Below are positions 8,679 to 18,448 of a stretch of DNA of 37,620 bases, piece after piece (position 1 is the first letter of the stretch; each line of letters begins with the position of its first letter). Origin of the DNA: a virus; IMG/VR virus record IMGVR_UViG_3300010938_000086, positions 1 through 37,620 of that record. One strand, 5' to 3'. A program made the position numbers and the translations under genes. Under the pieces are notes generated by a model that saw nothing but the letters and a program-made list of their open reading frames with translations, searched no databases and was not told the DNA's origin.

Positions 8679-9028
8679 TGCCTGACGGCTTATTGACAGG
8701 AGGGATATTCGGTGCGCTTGACATTTTGCTCACGGGCAAAGCGCGGCGAGCAACGGCGCGGGCAGCAGCGGCAAACATTGAATTGAGAAAGCGAACGTTG
8801 CCAGATATACGGCAACGAACTGAAGAAGAAATTTTCAGGCGAGGAATACAGGATTCGTCCATCGCTGATGAATTGAGAAAACGCGCGGCATTGCAGGAGG
8901 AAGCGGCGCGGAAGGGAATTGAGGCGAGAGCGGCGCAAATAAGAGCGATGAAGAAACGCAAGAAACTTGGATTGTTGCAGTCGGCAGCACAGATATTAGG
9001 CGGCGCAATCGCGGGAGCGACAAGTTAA
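8678..9028 (+). CDS. Small ejection-type protein (putative)
   Basis: The 116-residue protein has a glycine-rich hydrophobic start (LLTGGIFGALDILLTG), a long charged helix rich in Arg, Ala and Glu, and a C-terminal glycine-zipper-like segment (SAAQILGGAIAGATS). This pattern suits a small internal virion protein that enters membranes during DNA ejection, like the role of P22 gp7 or T7 gp14. It is first of three consecutive genes of rising size. Role is inferred from context and composition. Confidence 0.5.
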   Translation: MPDGLLTGGIFGALDILLTGKARRATARAAAANIELRKRTLPDIRQRTEEEIFRRGIQDSSIADELRKRAALQEEAARKGIEARAAQIRAMKKRKKLGLLQSAAQILGGAIAGATS

Positions 9029-10515
9029 TGGCAGTCAGAAGCGGTGAAGATATACTCAAGATGCTCCTTCCCCGATTTTCTCTTGCTCCAGACGTGCCTT
9101 CGCCTGATGTTCCTACTGCACGTGGAAAAACATCGGAGAGGCGAGCGGCAGAACCTCGACGATTGTTATTTCAGCAGCCGTTTGAAGTGCCTGCCCAGAC
9201 CCCAGAACGCATTGAGCGAAAAACCCCATTAGAACCTGAAAGATTGCCAAAAGAATTACCGAGCGATATGATTTTACGCGCTCTTATTCCACAAACTCAA
9301 CCTTCCTCTACTTTTGAACTTAAACCGCCGCCCGTGCTTCCAATGCCGTTCAAGCCATCAGAAGAAATGTCCCCAGCGCAAGCGGAGGAAGCCGCTCGTC
9401 GTCGAATGGAAATTGCTTTGGGGCAAATTGGTCGAGGGCGCACAACTCCAGAAGAAGTAACGGGTGAAGTTAAAAGGCAACGGGTGCTTGAAAGCGAAGC
9501 ACAGCAACGTGCTGTAGAAGAAGAATTACGCTCCGCGATGGCAGAAGCGGTAGAAGAAAAGCATCGTGGCGAAATTGAAATGTTGCGAACCGCTCTGCTA
9601 AAAGCAGGTGAGCAGCAACAACGCGAGGAAATGATGATTGAAGCGGAGCGAGAAAAACTTAATCGGGCGTCCGCTACAGTCCAGAGTATAGCAAACACCA
9701 TACCTCAAAAAGCGCAGGATGCCTACGACAAGTATATCGAGGAACTTGAAAGTAGACGAAAAGAACTGCTCGGTCGCGAGCCAAAATTCGGAGAGAATTT
9801 CCCCATCTTTATTATGATTTCGCTTCTTGGAGGAACGCCAATGGCGATGCGATGGTGGGAGAGCAAGCGCAACCATTGGGCGCAAACCATTCGAGACCTT
9901 GACCGAATGATTGAAATGGGAAAACGCCATCAGGATTCGATTGCAATGCAGGAGATACGATTTCAGTTGGAGAAATTAAGAGAAGAAATGCGCGGTAAGA
10001 GAGAGGAAGTAAAGTTGGTGTCGCACGCAGAAATCGAGCGTGAAAAGATAGCACAAAAGAGGGAGGAAGCAGAGCAGAAATTGAGACAGGCGCATGAATT
10101 GCGCACGAGGTCTTTGGACTTAACTGAACAGCGCGACCACGCGAAAGACGAAGCACGCAAAGCAGAACTCGCGCTTAAAGAGCAAAGATTGGCGTTGGAT
10201 GCAGCATCAAGACAAGCACTTGAGAATTATCGAAATGAAATGCTCAGAACGCACAAAGAAGCAGAGGCGTTCCGCATTTCCCTTGCACAGGCGCGTCTTG
10301 ATGATGCGCGTAAGAGAGAATTGGAAAATCAACTGCTTCGGCTCAATAACGATATAATCAGCGCAACGAAAGGCATATTGAGTATTGATTTGCAGCCGAT
10401 GGTTGATAAAACCACTCCATCAGTCGTTCAACAGCGAGCGCAGTTAACGGATATAATTGTTCGAGCCAAAGCGCAACAGGACGCCATACGTCGAGCATTG
10501 CAAGATGCCAAATGA
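9028..10515 (+). CDS. Coiled-coil ejection-type protein (putative)
   Basis: The 495-residue protein has a Pro-rich N-terminal 110 residues, then long Glu/Arg/Gln-rich coiled coils (about 115-255 and 285-450) split by one hydrophobic patch (FPIFIMISLLGG, about 259-270). Long helical proteins placed between the tail accessory protein and the giant virion protein match the middle member of podovirus ejection sets (P22 gp20, T7 gp15). The ATG overlaps the previous TAA (TAATG). No enzyme motif is seen. Confidence 0.5.
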   Translation: MAVRSGEDILKMLLPRFSLAPDVPSPDVPTARGKTSERRAAEPRRLLFQQPFEVPAQTPERIERKTPLEPERLPKELPSDMILRALIPQTQPSSTFELKPPPVLPMPFKPSEEMSPAQAEEAARRRMEIALGQIGRGRTTPEEVTGEVKRQRVLESEAQQRAVEEELRSAMAEAVEEKHRGEIEMLRTALLKAGEQQQREEMMIEAEREKLNRASATVQSIANTIPQKAQDAYDKYIEELESRRKELLGREPKFGENFPIFIMISLLGGTPMAMRWWESKRNHWAQTIRDLDRMIEMGKRHQDSIAMQEIRFQLEKLREEMRGKREEVKLVSHAEIEREKIAQKREEAEQKLRQAHELRTRSLDLTEQRDHAKDEARKAELALKEQRLALDAASRQALENYRNEMLRTHKEAEAFRISLAQARLDDARKRELENQLLRLNNDIISATKGILSIDLQPMVDKTTPSVVQQRAQLTDIIVRAKAQQDAIRRALQDAK

Positions 10516-13500
10516 AACAGAGACCAAAACGCCGACATTATCCGAACTCGTTGAAAAATCTCGCAAGGCAATATCTCCTCGTCCAAGCCCGTTAGCCCAA
10601 GCAGAAACTCCCGAACCAACACCGCAACCAACACCACAACCCACACCAGAGCCAACCATTCCGCAAGAACAAGTCGCTCAAGACAAAGGATTCTTTCAAG
10701 CGATTCTCGATGATATTGTGGATATACCGAAAGGAATGTTCGACCTTGTCAAATACCCTATATCATATACTCCAGCATTGATGCTCTACCGCGACCTGTT
10801 CTGGTCGCCAGAGGAGAGACGAAGCGGCGTCTATTCGCTGGGCTTCTCCGACATCTACGAAGGGCTGAAGAATATGGCAACCGATAGCGCGGTTACCAAG
10901 CAAGTGTTCACTGAAACAGGCGATAGAATCGGGCAACTTGTTCAGCACGGAGTTCCCGTCTATAATTGGCGCGACAACACAGGCAAGTGGAATCCGACGT
11001 GGTATTGGAAGAATCACCCGTTCAATACGCTTCTGGACGTCTCGGTTGTCGGCTCGGCGGCGGCGGGCAGTGCGCGGCTTGCCCGCGAATCATCAATCAT
11101 CGCGAATCTTGCCAAGACATCGCCAGAAGTCGCAAAGGCGGTGCAGAATGCCGCGTCCGCAGTCGGCAAGGTCGGTGAGGTTGCAGAACGCGCTCCGTCC
11201 GCTCCATTTCGGCTCGTCCGCCCAACGCTTCAATTGGTCGGAAAGACAGCGGAAACTCTCGGAGTAAAAGAACGTTTCGCGCAGGACATCGGACGGCTGC
11301 CAGAAATCATCGCTCGACGTTTTCTTAATACTCCGACAGGCAAGATGCTTGCTAACCGCCTCAAGCGGCTCGAAGGCAATCAGCGAAAAGAGTTTGAAAA
11401 CATCACAAAACTTGCTGATGACCTTGACAAATACAACTTCAATCAGGCGCAGAAAATTGAATTTGCAAAACTCGTCTCGAACGCTTCAACTGATTTCGCA
11501 AAAGCACGAGAGGTCTTCAAACTTCCTGAAGAAGAATTTATCAGGATTCTTGGCAAGGCACGAGCGATTCAGGCAGAGTGGGTTAAGCAGACCGAACGAC
11601 TCATTCACAGAGGCGAACTTGACCGAGCGACCGCAGAAATCGTCTCCGCTGATATTCCGATTCGATTCAACGAGCAGTTGAGAGCATCGCTTGTCAAGGA
11701 CAACGTCGCAACGGTTGAAGAACTCAACGACTATTTGCGCTTGCCGAAGGACAGGCAATATGAAATCGCGCAGGCAGCGCGGCATAAACTCACCGAATTT
11801 GGCACACTTCCCGCGTATTACCCGACGATTATGACGACGCACGAGGCGGAAGTCGTCGCTGTAACCTCGCAACTTCTTAAGAAACGGATGGCGTTGGAGA
11901 AACAACTCGAAAGTATCCCTGAAGAATTGGCGGGGACGAAAGAAGTTGAGGCAATACGTAACCAGATTAACGAACTCAACACTACAATTCGGGACTTTGA
12001 GACGAATATGGACAGGCACGCTGTTCGCAAAAGAGCGATACAGTTAGCCAACGAAATGGTCAAGAGCGGAGACATCTCCCGCGAGGAGATAAGACCGTCA
12101 AACTTCATCGAGTCGTTAGTCAATCGAGCGCAGAAATTTCCTGAAGGCGAATACGTTGACCCGAACGCGTTGACCGTCGGTGAACTTGCCAAGCGAGCAT
12201 TTGGCTTTCCATTTCACCAATCCGTCCAGAGCGCGATTCGCCGATATGTCGATGATATGACGCGCCATCTGTCGGTCGAGCAGTGGCACAGAACGATTGT
12301 CAGCAATCAGACGCTCACAAAACTAACGCCCGAACAGATGGCGGCGATGTCGCTATCTGACCTTGAGCGAATTGTGCAGGTCGTTCCCGTCAATCAGATA
12401 AAGAATAATCGGGTCGCAATCCAGAAGTTGCTCAATGCTGGCTATCAGGTCTATTCGCCAGAGGTCTATACCAACCTGTCAAGCCGATATTATTCGAGCG
12501 AAGTCCGATTTCTTCTTGCGCTTCACAAACTTGACAAAGACGTGGCAACACAGTTGGCAAATATCGCAGAAGGAATCAAGGAAGGTCGGGCGACCGTTCA
12601 GGATTTTCAGGTCGTCGTTCAGCGGTTATTCGGCACGCGCAGCGCGACGGGCATTCCGAAGAAGGTCTTGATGCCCGACCTTGCCGATGCCACAGTAAAA
12701 GTGGCGCAGGATGTTCTTTCGTTTCAGGAGCGGGCGAAAAGCGCGAATTTTTATCTTGCTCATCCTGATATTGCGTGGTCGGCGTATTGGCTGTCATTCC
12801 CTCGTCCGTCATTATTCGAGCGAGCACTCTGGTATCTCCCTGTCGTCGGTCCCTCAATACGGGGCTTGACGAATGCGTGGGCGTGGATGGTTCTTGCTGT
12901 GCCAAGATTTGTTGTCAATAACCTCGTCGGACACGTGGTTTTCAGTTCACTGCTTCCCGTTAATGCTCGAAACTATATGAACGCTGCTCGTGTGCAGGAG
13001 GGCGTCAGCGAAATCTTCAAAGTATCGGACAAGTTCGGCAAGCGAATTTTGCCGCAGAATACTTATGAGCAGATTAAAGACGTATTCGTCAGCGGCGCGG
13101 AAAAGACGTTCGGATACTTTTCGCGTATGGCGCAAAGAATGGACGAGTTCGCCGCATCGACAGGATTATCGGCGGTCTTGATGCAAAGTCCAGAGGCGCG
13201 AACGGCACGGGAGTTCATCGGCAAGACGGCAAACGTTGAGAAATATGCCGACCTTTTAATGCAGATGCGGTCGCTTGATGCGACGGTGTCGGCAGGCAAG
13301 GCGATAAGCGGAGAATTGCGTCCTGTGCTTGCGCAGTTGTCCGAGTCGATTTCGGCACGCCAAGAGCAAATTGTCAGAGCATTGGGCAAGCAATTTCAAG
13401 CGCACATCAAGAAAAATTTTGCTGCCATTCGAGCGGCAACCAAGCGGCGAGGCATTACGAAGGAAGCAAAGAAACTTGTGGAAGAAGAAGTTGAACGACA

Positions 13501-15112
13501 GGTCAAGCAATTCAATCGAGACATCAACATTGCCATTCGGAATCTTGAAGCGGCGATTGTTGACGGAGCACGTTCGGTATGGCTCAAGAATCCGAATATG
13601 CCATACAACGAGTTCTTCAAAATCGTTGAAGCAGCGTGGAGTCAATTGCTTCGCAAAGATGTATTCTTGCCGTTCCTTCAATCGACAATGCACGGAGCAG
13701 AGTTTCATCCGCGCATATCACTTCGCAATGTGTTAAGCCGCGTGAGACACCCGATACTGCAAGAAATCTTCACTCGCGCCTCGCACGCGCTCGCTCAAGG
13801 CACAACGCACTCCGAGTTCGCTCTGCGTAGATTGCTCGCATATTACTCAACGAAGGATAACATCTTCCGTCAACCGATTCGGCTTCAATTGCCAATCAGC
13901 CGCGCCAAAGGCGCATTGCCGCAGCCAATCGACTTGCCGCCAATTGACTTAACTCCCGTCATCAACGAGCATCTCAAATTAACTCTCGACCAATTCACGC
14001 ACGCAAAGTTGAGCGAAATGGTTGACATCGCTGAAAATAATCCGCTTGTGTTCTTCGGCGTCCCTTCGCGCGAACGTCGAGCGGTGCTGGAGGTCGCGCT
14101 GCTTCCCGCAAAAGACAGGGCGACGCGAATCAAGAACATTGAGCGAGCAATTGAGAAAAGCAATCCTGCACTTAAAGCATTCGCGCTCAATCGCGATATT
14201 GAACCGCTGTGGAATGAGGCGCAGAATGTTCTCAAGGATTGGGTCTATTACACAGGCAACGTCAATCCTGCGCTGCGAAATATGCTTGCAGGATGGATAC
14301 CGTTTCACGGTTATCTCGGCTTCGCATCACACTTGCTCGGACGCATCGCATTTATGCACCCGATACACGCATTCGCATTCAGTCGTGCAGAATCGCTACT
14401 CTCTGAACTTTCCGCCAAAACCGAAGATGACGCAATAATGGCTGGGAAGATTTATCTGGGGCATATCGGCGGGACACCGCTTTATGTGTCCATTCGCGGA
14501 GCAGACCCCTGGAGTCAGATGGTCGATTTCATCGAGGGCGTAAAGACAGGACAAGAACCAAAATCTGCTATTTTGCAATTGAATCCATTTGTGAAAGTAG
14601 GATACACCGCAGTAACGGGACGCACCGTGCCTGATTTCGTTCCTGTTCGTGCATCTGAAACACTTAACATCAGCGGGCGAGCGTGGAGATTCAAAGACGG
14701 CGCACTCGTGCGCGATGGCGGTTTGTCAATCCTTGATAGGACAGAAGTGTTTATATCTGAACTGCTCCGTCAATATCCCTGGTATGAGTGGACGGAAGAT
14801 GCTTTAACGGGCTATGAGAGAGAACGTGGACGCTTCTTCTGGAACGCAAAACCGTTTATGTATACAGACGCGACAGGACATCCACAACCGTCGAGAATTT
14901 CGTTGCCTCAACTCGTTCTGAAAATCGGTGGATTTTATGCGCGAACAGAAGAAGAACTTAATCGTATGAGACAGCGAAATGAGAATTACAAACGTATTAT
15001 GGTGCGAGATATAATCAGGCGCATTCGGCGTGCAAAGACAGAAGAAGAACGACGTTATTGGTTGGAAATGTGGGAGGAGTGGAAGAAGAACGGAATGAAA
15101 TTGATATTCTGA
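10505..15112 (+). CDS. Giant internal virion / ejection protein, 1535 residues
   Basis: This is the largest gene. The N-terminus has a Pro-Thr repeat (PEPTPQPTPQPTPEPT, about 36-52), then mostly helical sequence with many Lys, Arg and Glu residues. Hydrophobic stretches lie near 780-820 (WAWMVLAVPRFVVNNLVGHV) and near 1255-1300 (AGWIPFHGYLGFASHLLG). Such size and position fit a large ejection protein that helps DNA cross the host envelope, as T7 gp16 does. I see no transglycosylase or protease motif I can defend. ATG 10505 overlaps the upstream stop; an ATG 16 codons earlier lies deeper in that gene and has no better ribosome site. Confidence 0.6.
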   Translation: MPNETETKTPTLSELVEKSRKAISPRPSPLAQAETPEPTPQPTPQPTPEPTIPQEQVAQDKGFFQAILDDIVDIPKGMFDLVKYPISYTPALMLYRDLFWSPEERRSGVYSLGFSDIYEGLKNMATDSAVTKQVFTETGDRIGQLVQHGVPVYNWRDNTGKWNPTWYWKNHPFNTLLDVSVVGSAAAGSARLARESSIIANLAKTSPEVAKAVQNAASAVGKVGEVAERAPSAPFRLVRPTLQLVGKTAETLGVKERFAQDIGRLPEIIARRFLNTPTGKMLANRLKRLEGNQRKEFENITKLADDLDKYNFNQAQKIEFAKLVSNASTDFAKAREVFKLPEEEFIRILGKARAIQAEWVKQTERLIHRGELDRATAEIVSADIPIRFNEQLRASLVKDNVATVEELNDYLRLPKDRQYEIAQAARHKLTEFGTLPAYYPTIMTTHEAEVVAVTSQLLKKRMALEKQLESIPEELAGTKEVEAIRNQINELNTTIRDFETNMDRHAVRKRAIQLANEMVKSGDISREEIRPSNFIESLVNRAQKFPEGEYVDPNALTVGELAKRAFGFPFHQSVQSAIRRYVDDMTRHLSVEQWHRTIVSNQTLTKLTPEQMAAMSLSDLERIVQVVPVNQIKNNRVAIQKLLNAGYQVYSPEVYTNLSSRYYSSEVRFLLALHKLDKDVATQLANIAEGIKEGRATVQDFQVVVQRLFGTRSATGIPKKVLMPDLADATVKVAQDVLSFQERAKSANFYLAHPDIAWSAYWLSFPRPSLFERALWYLPVVGPSIRGLTNAWAWMVLAVPRFVVNNLVGHVVFSSLLPVNARNYMNAARVQEGVSEIFKVSDKFGKRILPQNTYEQIKDVFVSGAEKTFGYFSRMAQRMDEFAASTGLSAVLMQSPEARTAREFIGKTANVEKYADLLMQMRSLDATVSAGKAISGELRPVLAQLSESISARQEQIVRALGKQFQAHIKKNFAAIRAATKRRGITKEAKKLVEEEVERQVKQFNRDINIAIRNLEAAIVDGARSVWLKNPNMPYNEFFKIVEAAWSQLLRKDVFLPFLQSTMHGAEFHPRISLRNVLSRVRHPILQEIFTRASHALAQGTTHSEFALRRLLAYYSTKDNIFRQPIRLQLPISRAKGALPQPIDLPPIDLTPVINEHLKLTLDQFTHAKLSEMVDIAENNPLVFFGVPSRERRAVLEVALLPAKDRATRIKNIERAIEKSNPALKAFALNRDIEPLWNEAQNVLKDWVYYTGNVNPALRNMLAGWIPFHGYLGFASHLLGRIAFMHPIHAFAFSRAESLLSELSAKTEDDAIMAGKIYLGHIGGTPLYVSIRGADPWSQMVDFIEGVKTGQEPKSAILQLNPFVKVGYTAVTGRTVPDFVPVRASETLNISGRAWRFKDGALVRDGGLSILDRTEVFISELLRQYPWYEWTEDALTGYERERGRFFWNAKPFMYTDATGHPQPSRISLPQLVLKIGGFYARTEEELNRMRQRNENYKRIMVRDIIRRIRRAKTEEERRYWLEMWEEWKKNGMKLIF

Positions 15113-15123
15113 TTGGGTGAGTT

Positions 15124-15972
15124 ATGCCTGAAAAGGCGAAAGAACGCAAGCCGATTGAGATATTAATCAAGAACGCCTTTTTTGATGACCTGCCAGACCT
15201 TGTAGGCACAGAAATTCAAAACCGTTCGCCAGAAATCCAGACAAGCGGCGGAACGCCAATAGGGTCATCAAGCGGCACGATTCCAGCAACACAGTCGTTA
15301 GGAGCGTTCAATGTCAGCGTCAGCGGCGCAACCGACCAACAAGTAATGAAAGTCGAAGTGCCGTCTGGTTCATCCACACCGACAGGCACGGGCTCGGCAC
15401 AGGCAAAACCGACCGTGAAGCCAAGTGCGTGGATAACCGACGATACGCTCGGACGTATGTCCATCCCGCTCGGAGCGGATACATACTTCCATCGCCTCAC
15501 AACACACGTCGAATTGACAACGACCATTGCGACACCGCCAGCAGGAGCAGAAGCAACCCTCGCTTCGTGGACAATTCCTGCGGGCTTCCTCAAAGTCGGA
15601 CGAATTATCGAGGGCGAACTGTGGGGAGTATACACAACACCCGCAACGCCAGGCACGCTCACGTGGAAGGTCAAGGCGGGTGCGGCAACGCTCGTATCAA
15701 GCGGCGCAAGAGCATTGACGGCGTCATTGACCGACAAGGGCTGGCATCTGAAATTTCGCATCGTTTGCATCACGGAAGGAGCAGCAGGAAGCGTCGAGGT
15801 TCAGGGCTGGGTGCGGATGGATAAGGGAACTGACGATGAGGGCTGGTCGATGGTGAATACTGCGGCGGTGTCGCTTGACACGACGGTTGCGCAGACGCTC
15901 ATCATCTCGATTACGTTCTCGGCAGCGGGAAATAGTTTAACCGAGCGAATTTTCTTGGTAGAATCAAATTGA
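15124..15972 (+). CDS. Beta-rich tail or fibre-associated protein
   Basis: The 282-residue protein starts with a short charged helix (MPEKAKERKPIEILIKNAFFDDL), then a Ser/Thr/Gly-rich linker, then a beta-sandwich-like region (ASWTIPAGFLKVGRIIEGEL, GWHLKFRIVCITEGAAGSVE, AQTLIISITFSA). Upstream of the repeat-containing fibre this suggests a fibre attachment or structural receptor-binding component. The family is not recognised. Confidence 0.5.
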   Translation: MPEKAKERKPIEILIKNAFFDDLPDLVGTEIQNRSPEIQTSGGTPIGSSSGTIPATQSLGAFNVSVSGATDQQVMKVEVPSGSSTPTGTGSAQAKPTVKPSAWITDDTLGRMSIPLGADTYFHRLTTHVELTTTIATPPAGAEATLASWTIPAGFLKVGRIIEGELWGVYTTPATPGTLTWKVKAGAATLVSSGARALTASLTDKGWHLKFRIVCITEGAAGSVEVQGWVRMDKGTDDEGWSMVNTAAVSLDTTVAQTLIISITFSAAGNSLTERIFLVESN

Positions 15973-15978
15973 TACAAT
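15970..15978 (+). promoter_or_regulatory. Extended -10 promoter candidate before the fibre genes
   Basis: TGATACAAT is an extended -10 (TGn + TACAAT) in the gap before the gene at 16000. No convincing -35 is present; the best 16-17 bases upstream are TTTCTT-like. It would allow separate transcription of the fibre genes. Weak by itself, but the same TGnTACAA form is seen at two stronger promoters (25647-25675 and 32773-32801). Confidence 0.35.
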
Positions 15979-15999
15979 CAACACGAGGAGGTGTAAGCG

Positions 16000-16335
16000 A
16001 TGTCATCGGCAACGAACTATAAGAATGTGCCAGAGTTCACCGACCCAATTGAGCGATTCAAACTCGTCAATGGATATAAAGTCATCTCACTTGATTTAGG
16101 AACTGCTCGAAGTGATGCGTCGGTGGCAACAGGTGTTATCGCAATTCTGTTCGCCTCACACTCGACGGGCTCGGCGTATTCGATAAAATTGTTCAGCGCA
16201 GCGAACGACGCAATCAGTGAGACCGTCTTTCAGGCGATAGGCGCAATCAATAACATCGAGGAAGCGGAGGTGTTCGTTACAAACACGGCACAAGTAGGCA
16301 AGACGCTAACATTCGTAGTTCTGACACGAACGTAA
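16000..16335 (+). CDS. Small tail-region protein, unknown
   Basis: The 111-residue protein (NVPEFTDPIERFKLVNGYKV...) is beta-rich with no Cys and no membrane segment. A strong GAGGAGGTG site precedes ATG 16000. The stop is one base from the fibre ATG (TAAAATG), so the fibre, which lacks its own ribosome site, is probably translated by coupling. A fibre chaperone or base protein is possible (inference). Confidence 0.5.
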   Translation: MSSATNYKNVPEFTDPIERFKLVNGYKVISLDLGTARSDASVATGVIAILFASHSTGSAYSIKLFSAANDAISETVFQAIGAINNIEEAEVFVTNTAQVGKTLTFVVLTRT

Positions 16336-16336
16336 A

Positions 16337-18448
16337 ATGGGTTTCGATAAAGATATAGGCGTTGCCGTCTCTGCGGGGACGGAAAGTCAAGCGCACGGAA
16401 CGGTTGTCTTTTCAAACAGCAACAATATTACTTTCGGGATGCTCTCGTCGTCGATTATCACAGCATCGGCGGCGGGCGGCGGCACAGGCGGGGCGGACGG
16501 ATTCAACAGAATTTCAGCAGGAACACAGATTGCCGACACTCTTACAACGGTTGCGTTTCTCGACAGCAACGGCGTTTCCTTCGGAATGTCCGCGTCGTCA
16601 GCAGTTACGGCAAAGATTAGCAAAGAGCCGCTCATCTCCGCAGGAACGAATATCGCAACGAGCGGCACAGTCGTTCTCTCCAACGCCAACAACGTCTCCT
16701 TCGGGATGGGGACGGACAATGTCGTAACAGCGACAGCATCATTCTCGCAGTCCGTTCAGCCAGCGATTAAGACGATTGAGGCAGCGGGCGGCACGGCAAC
16801 AGATGGCAAAGTGTCGTTCGCTGACAGCAACGGATTAGCATTCGGCTTGGCGACGGGGACGGCAGGCGCAACGATGACGGGGTCATATACGCAGTCAACT
16901 GCGCCAGCGGCGATTTCGGCGGGAACGGTCAGCGCATCGAGCGGCACGATTGTTTTCAGCAATGCGAACAACGTCTCCTTCGGAATGTCGGGAAATACTG
17001 TTACAGCGACGGCATCGCAATCCGTTCAGCCAGCGATAAAGACAATATCGGCGGGAACAACAGGAATCACCGATGGAATGGCGTCGTTCGCTGACTCGAA
17101 CAACGTAACGTTCGGCATATCGGGCAATACAATTACAGCGACGGCATCATTCGCAGCAGCGGGGGTTACGGGGATAAGCGCAGTTGCCGCAGGGACACAG
17201 ACGCTCACCAAAGGAACGGTGATGTTCGCCGATGCGAACCTTGTTACATTCGGCTTGTCCACAGCGACGGACGGTTCGTCGGGAACGGTTACAGCGAGCA
17301 TTCCGTCAGGAGCGACGGCGACGGGAAATCTGGGCGGCATCAGCGCAGGCGGAGCAGCGATAACCAGCGGCACAGCAGTATTTTCAAACAGCAACAACAT
17401 TTCTTTCGGAGTTACTGGGCAAACCGTTACGGCGGAGGCGAATGTAACGAGCGGCAATATCGGTGCGATTTCCGTTGCAAATGGCTCGCTCGGTATGAGG
17501 ACAATTCATTTCAGCGACAGCAATAATGTATCCTTTGGCAGTTTCAGCAATACTGCGACGTCAGTGATTACAGCGTCGGCATCATACCAAGCGATACAAC
17601 AGGTCGAAGCAGGAACGCAGACGCTCTCAACGGGAACACTGAAGTTTGTTGACAGCAACAATATCTCCTTCGGGCTTTCAACTGCGACGGCAACGAACGG
17701 CACATTCGGACGATTGACAGCAACATTTGCGGCGATAAAGGCGGCGGCGGCAAGCGGTGGAACGGCGACCAATGGCACGCTTTCATTTGCTAACAGCAAT
17801 GGCGTTACATTCGGGATGGCGACGGGGACGGGTGGAGGGACGGTTACGGCGAGTGTATCGGGCGGAGGCGGTGGTGCGCCGCGGGTGTCGTTTGTGTCAG
17901 TGAATGCAGGACAATTTGCGCCGGCTTATACGGGCGGCGTGATGAACATCGAGCGCACGCACTTCGGCTTTGATATGACGGTTGGCACGGTCGTGCCTGG
18001 GAATATCGTGCTCGTAAGAAATGTAACTGTAACTTATACACAGGGAGCAACTGTATCAATGGGAATATACACCATCAGCGGCTCTACGGCTTCGCTTGCA
18101 AGTTCGTTATCTGCGACCACGTCTTACGGCACCGACCCATCATTCACAACACGACCATTTATTACCCAAACCGTATCGTGGTTAATCTCGTCCAATCAGG
18201 ATTATTTGATTGGTATAAATTGGTCTATAGCAACAGACACAGGGGCATCACAGCATAGTTGGGTTGGAATGAACAAAATGTACTTGAGTGCGGCAACATC
18301 AGAAGTTAGCGCATTCTGGTTGCCAGGGAGATATTCTTCGTCAGCAGGACTGCCAGCAACGATACAACTGTCGCAATCCGCATACATACGAACAGGCGTA
18401 GGGATCATACCAATCCCGAACTTTATATTTATGGGCACTCACGCATGA
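16337..18448 (+). CDS. Repeat-containing tail fibre
   Basis: The 703-residue protein has about eleven degenerate repeats of 40-55 residues in residues 12-510. Each unit has SAGT....sGTvvFsNSNnVsFGm...tvTAsas. A Gly-rich hinge (SGGGGGAPR) leads to a C-terminal domain of about 185 residues (MNIERTHFGFDMT..., ending IIPIPNFIFMGTHA) that is likely the receptor-binding or trimerisation tip. This type of FSNSNGVSFG repeat recurs in phage fibre-like proteins from metagenomes. The stop overlaps the next ATG (ATGA). Confidence 0.75.
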   Translation: MGFDKDIGVAVSAGTESQAHGTVVFSNSNNITFGMLSSSIITASAAGGGTGGADGFNRISAGTQIADTLTTVAFLDSNGVSFGMSASSAVTAKISKEPLISAGTNIATSGTVVLSNANNVSFGMGTDNVVTATASFSQSVQPAIKTIEAAGGTATDGKVSFADSNGLAFGLATGTAGATMTGSYTQSTAPAAISAGTVSASSGTIVFSNANNVSFGMSGNTVTATASQSVQPAIKTISAGTTGITDGMASFADSNNVTFGISGNTITATASFAAAGVTGISAVAAGTQTLTKGTVMFADANLVTFGLSTATDGSSGTVTASIPSGATATGNLGGISAGGAAITSGTAVFSNSNNISFGVTGQTVTAEANVTSGNIGAISVANGSLGMRTIHFSDSNNVSFGSFSNTATSVITASASYQAIQQVEAGTQTLSTGTLKFVDSNNISFGLSTATATNGTFGRLTATFAAIKAAAASGGTATNGTLSFANSNGVTFGMATGTGGGTVTASVSGGGGGAPRVSFVSVNAGQFAPAYTGGVMNIERTHFGFDMTVGTVVPGNIVLVRNVTVTYTQGATVSMGIYTISGSTASLASSLSATTSYGTDPSFTTRPFITQTVSWLISSNQDYLIGINWSIATDTGASQHSWVGMNKMYLSAATSEVSAFWLPGRYSSSAGLPATIQLSQSAYIRTGVGIIPIPNFIFMGTHA
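16370..17866 (+). repeat. Eleven in-frame degenerate repeats in the fibre gene
   Basis: Cores read FSNSNNITFGM, FLDSNGVSFGM, LSNANNVSFGM, FADSNGLAFGL, FSNANNVSFGM, FADSNNVTFGI, FADANLVTFGL, FSNSNNISFGV, FSDSNNVSFGS, FVDSNNISFGL and FANSNGVTFGM. Spacing is about 120-160 bases. Some units are close at DNA level: the segment reading TCCGTTCAGCCAGCGAT appears near 16750 and again near 17020, showing recent duplication or recombination. Confidence 0.8.
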
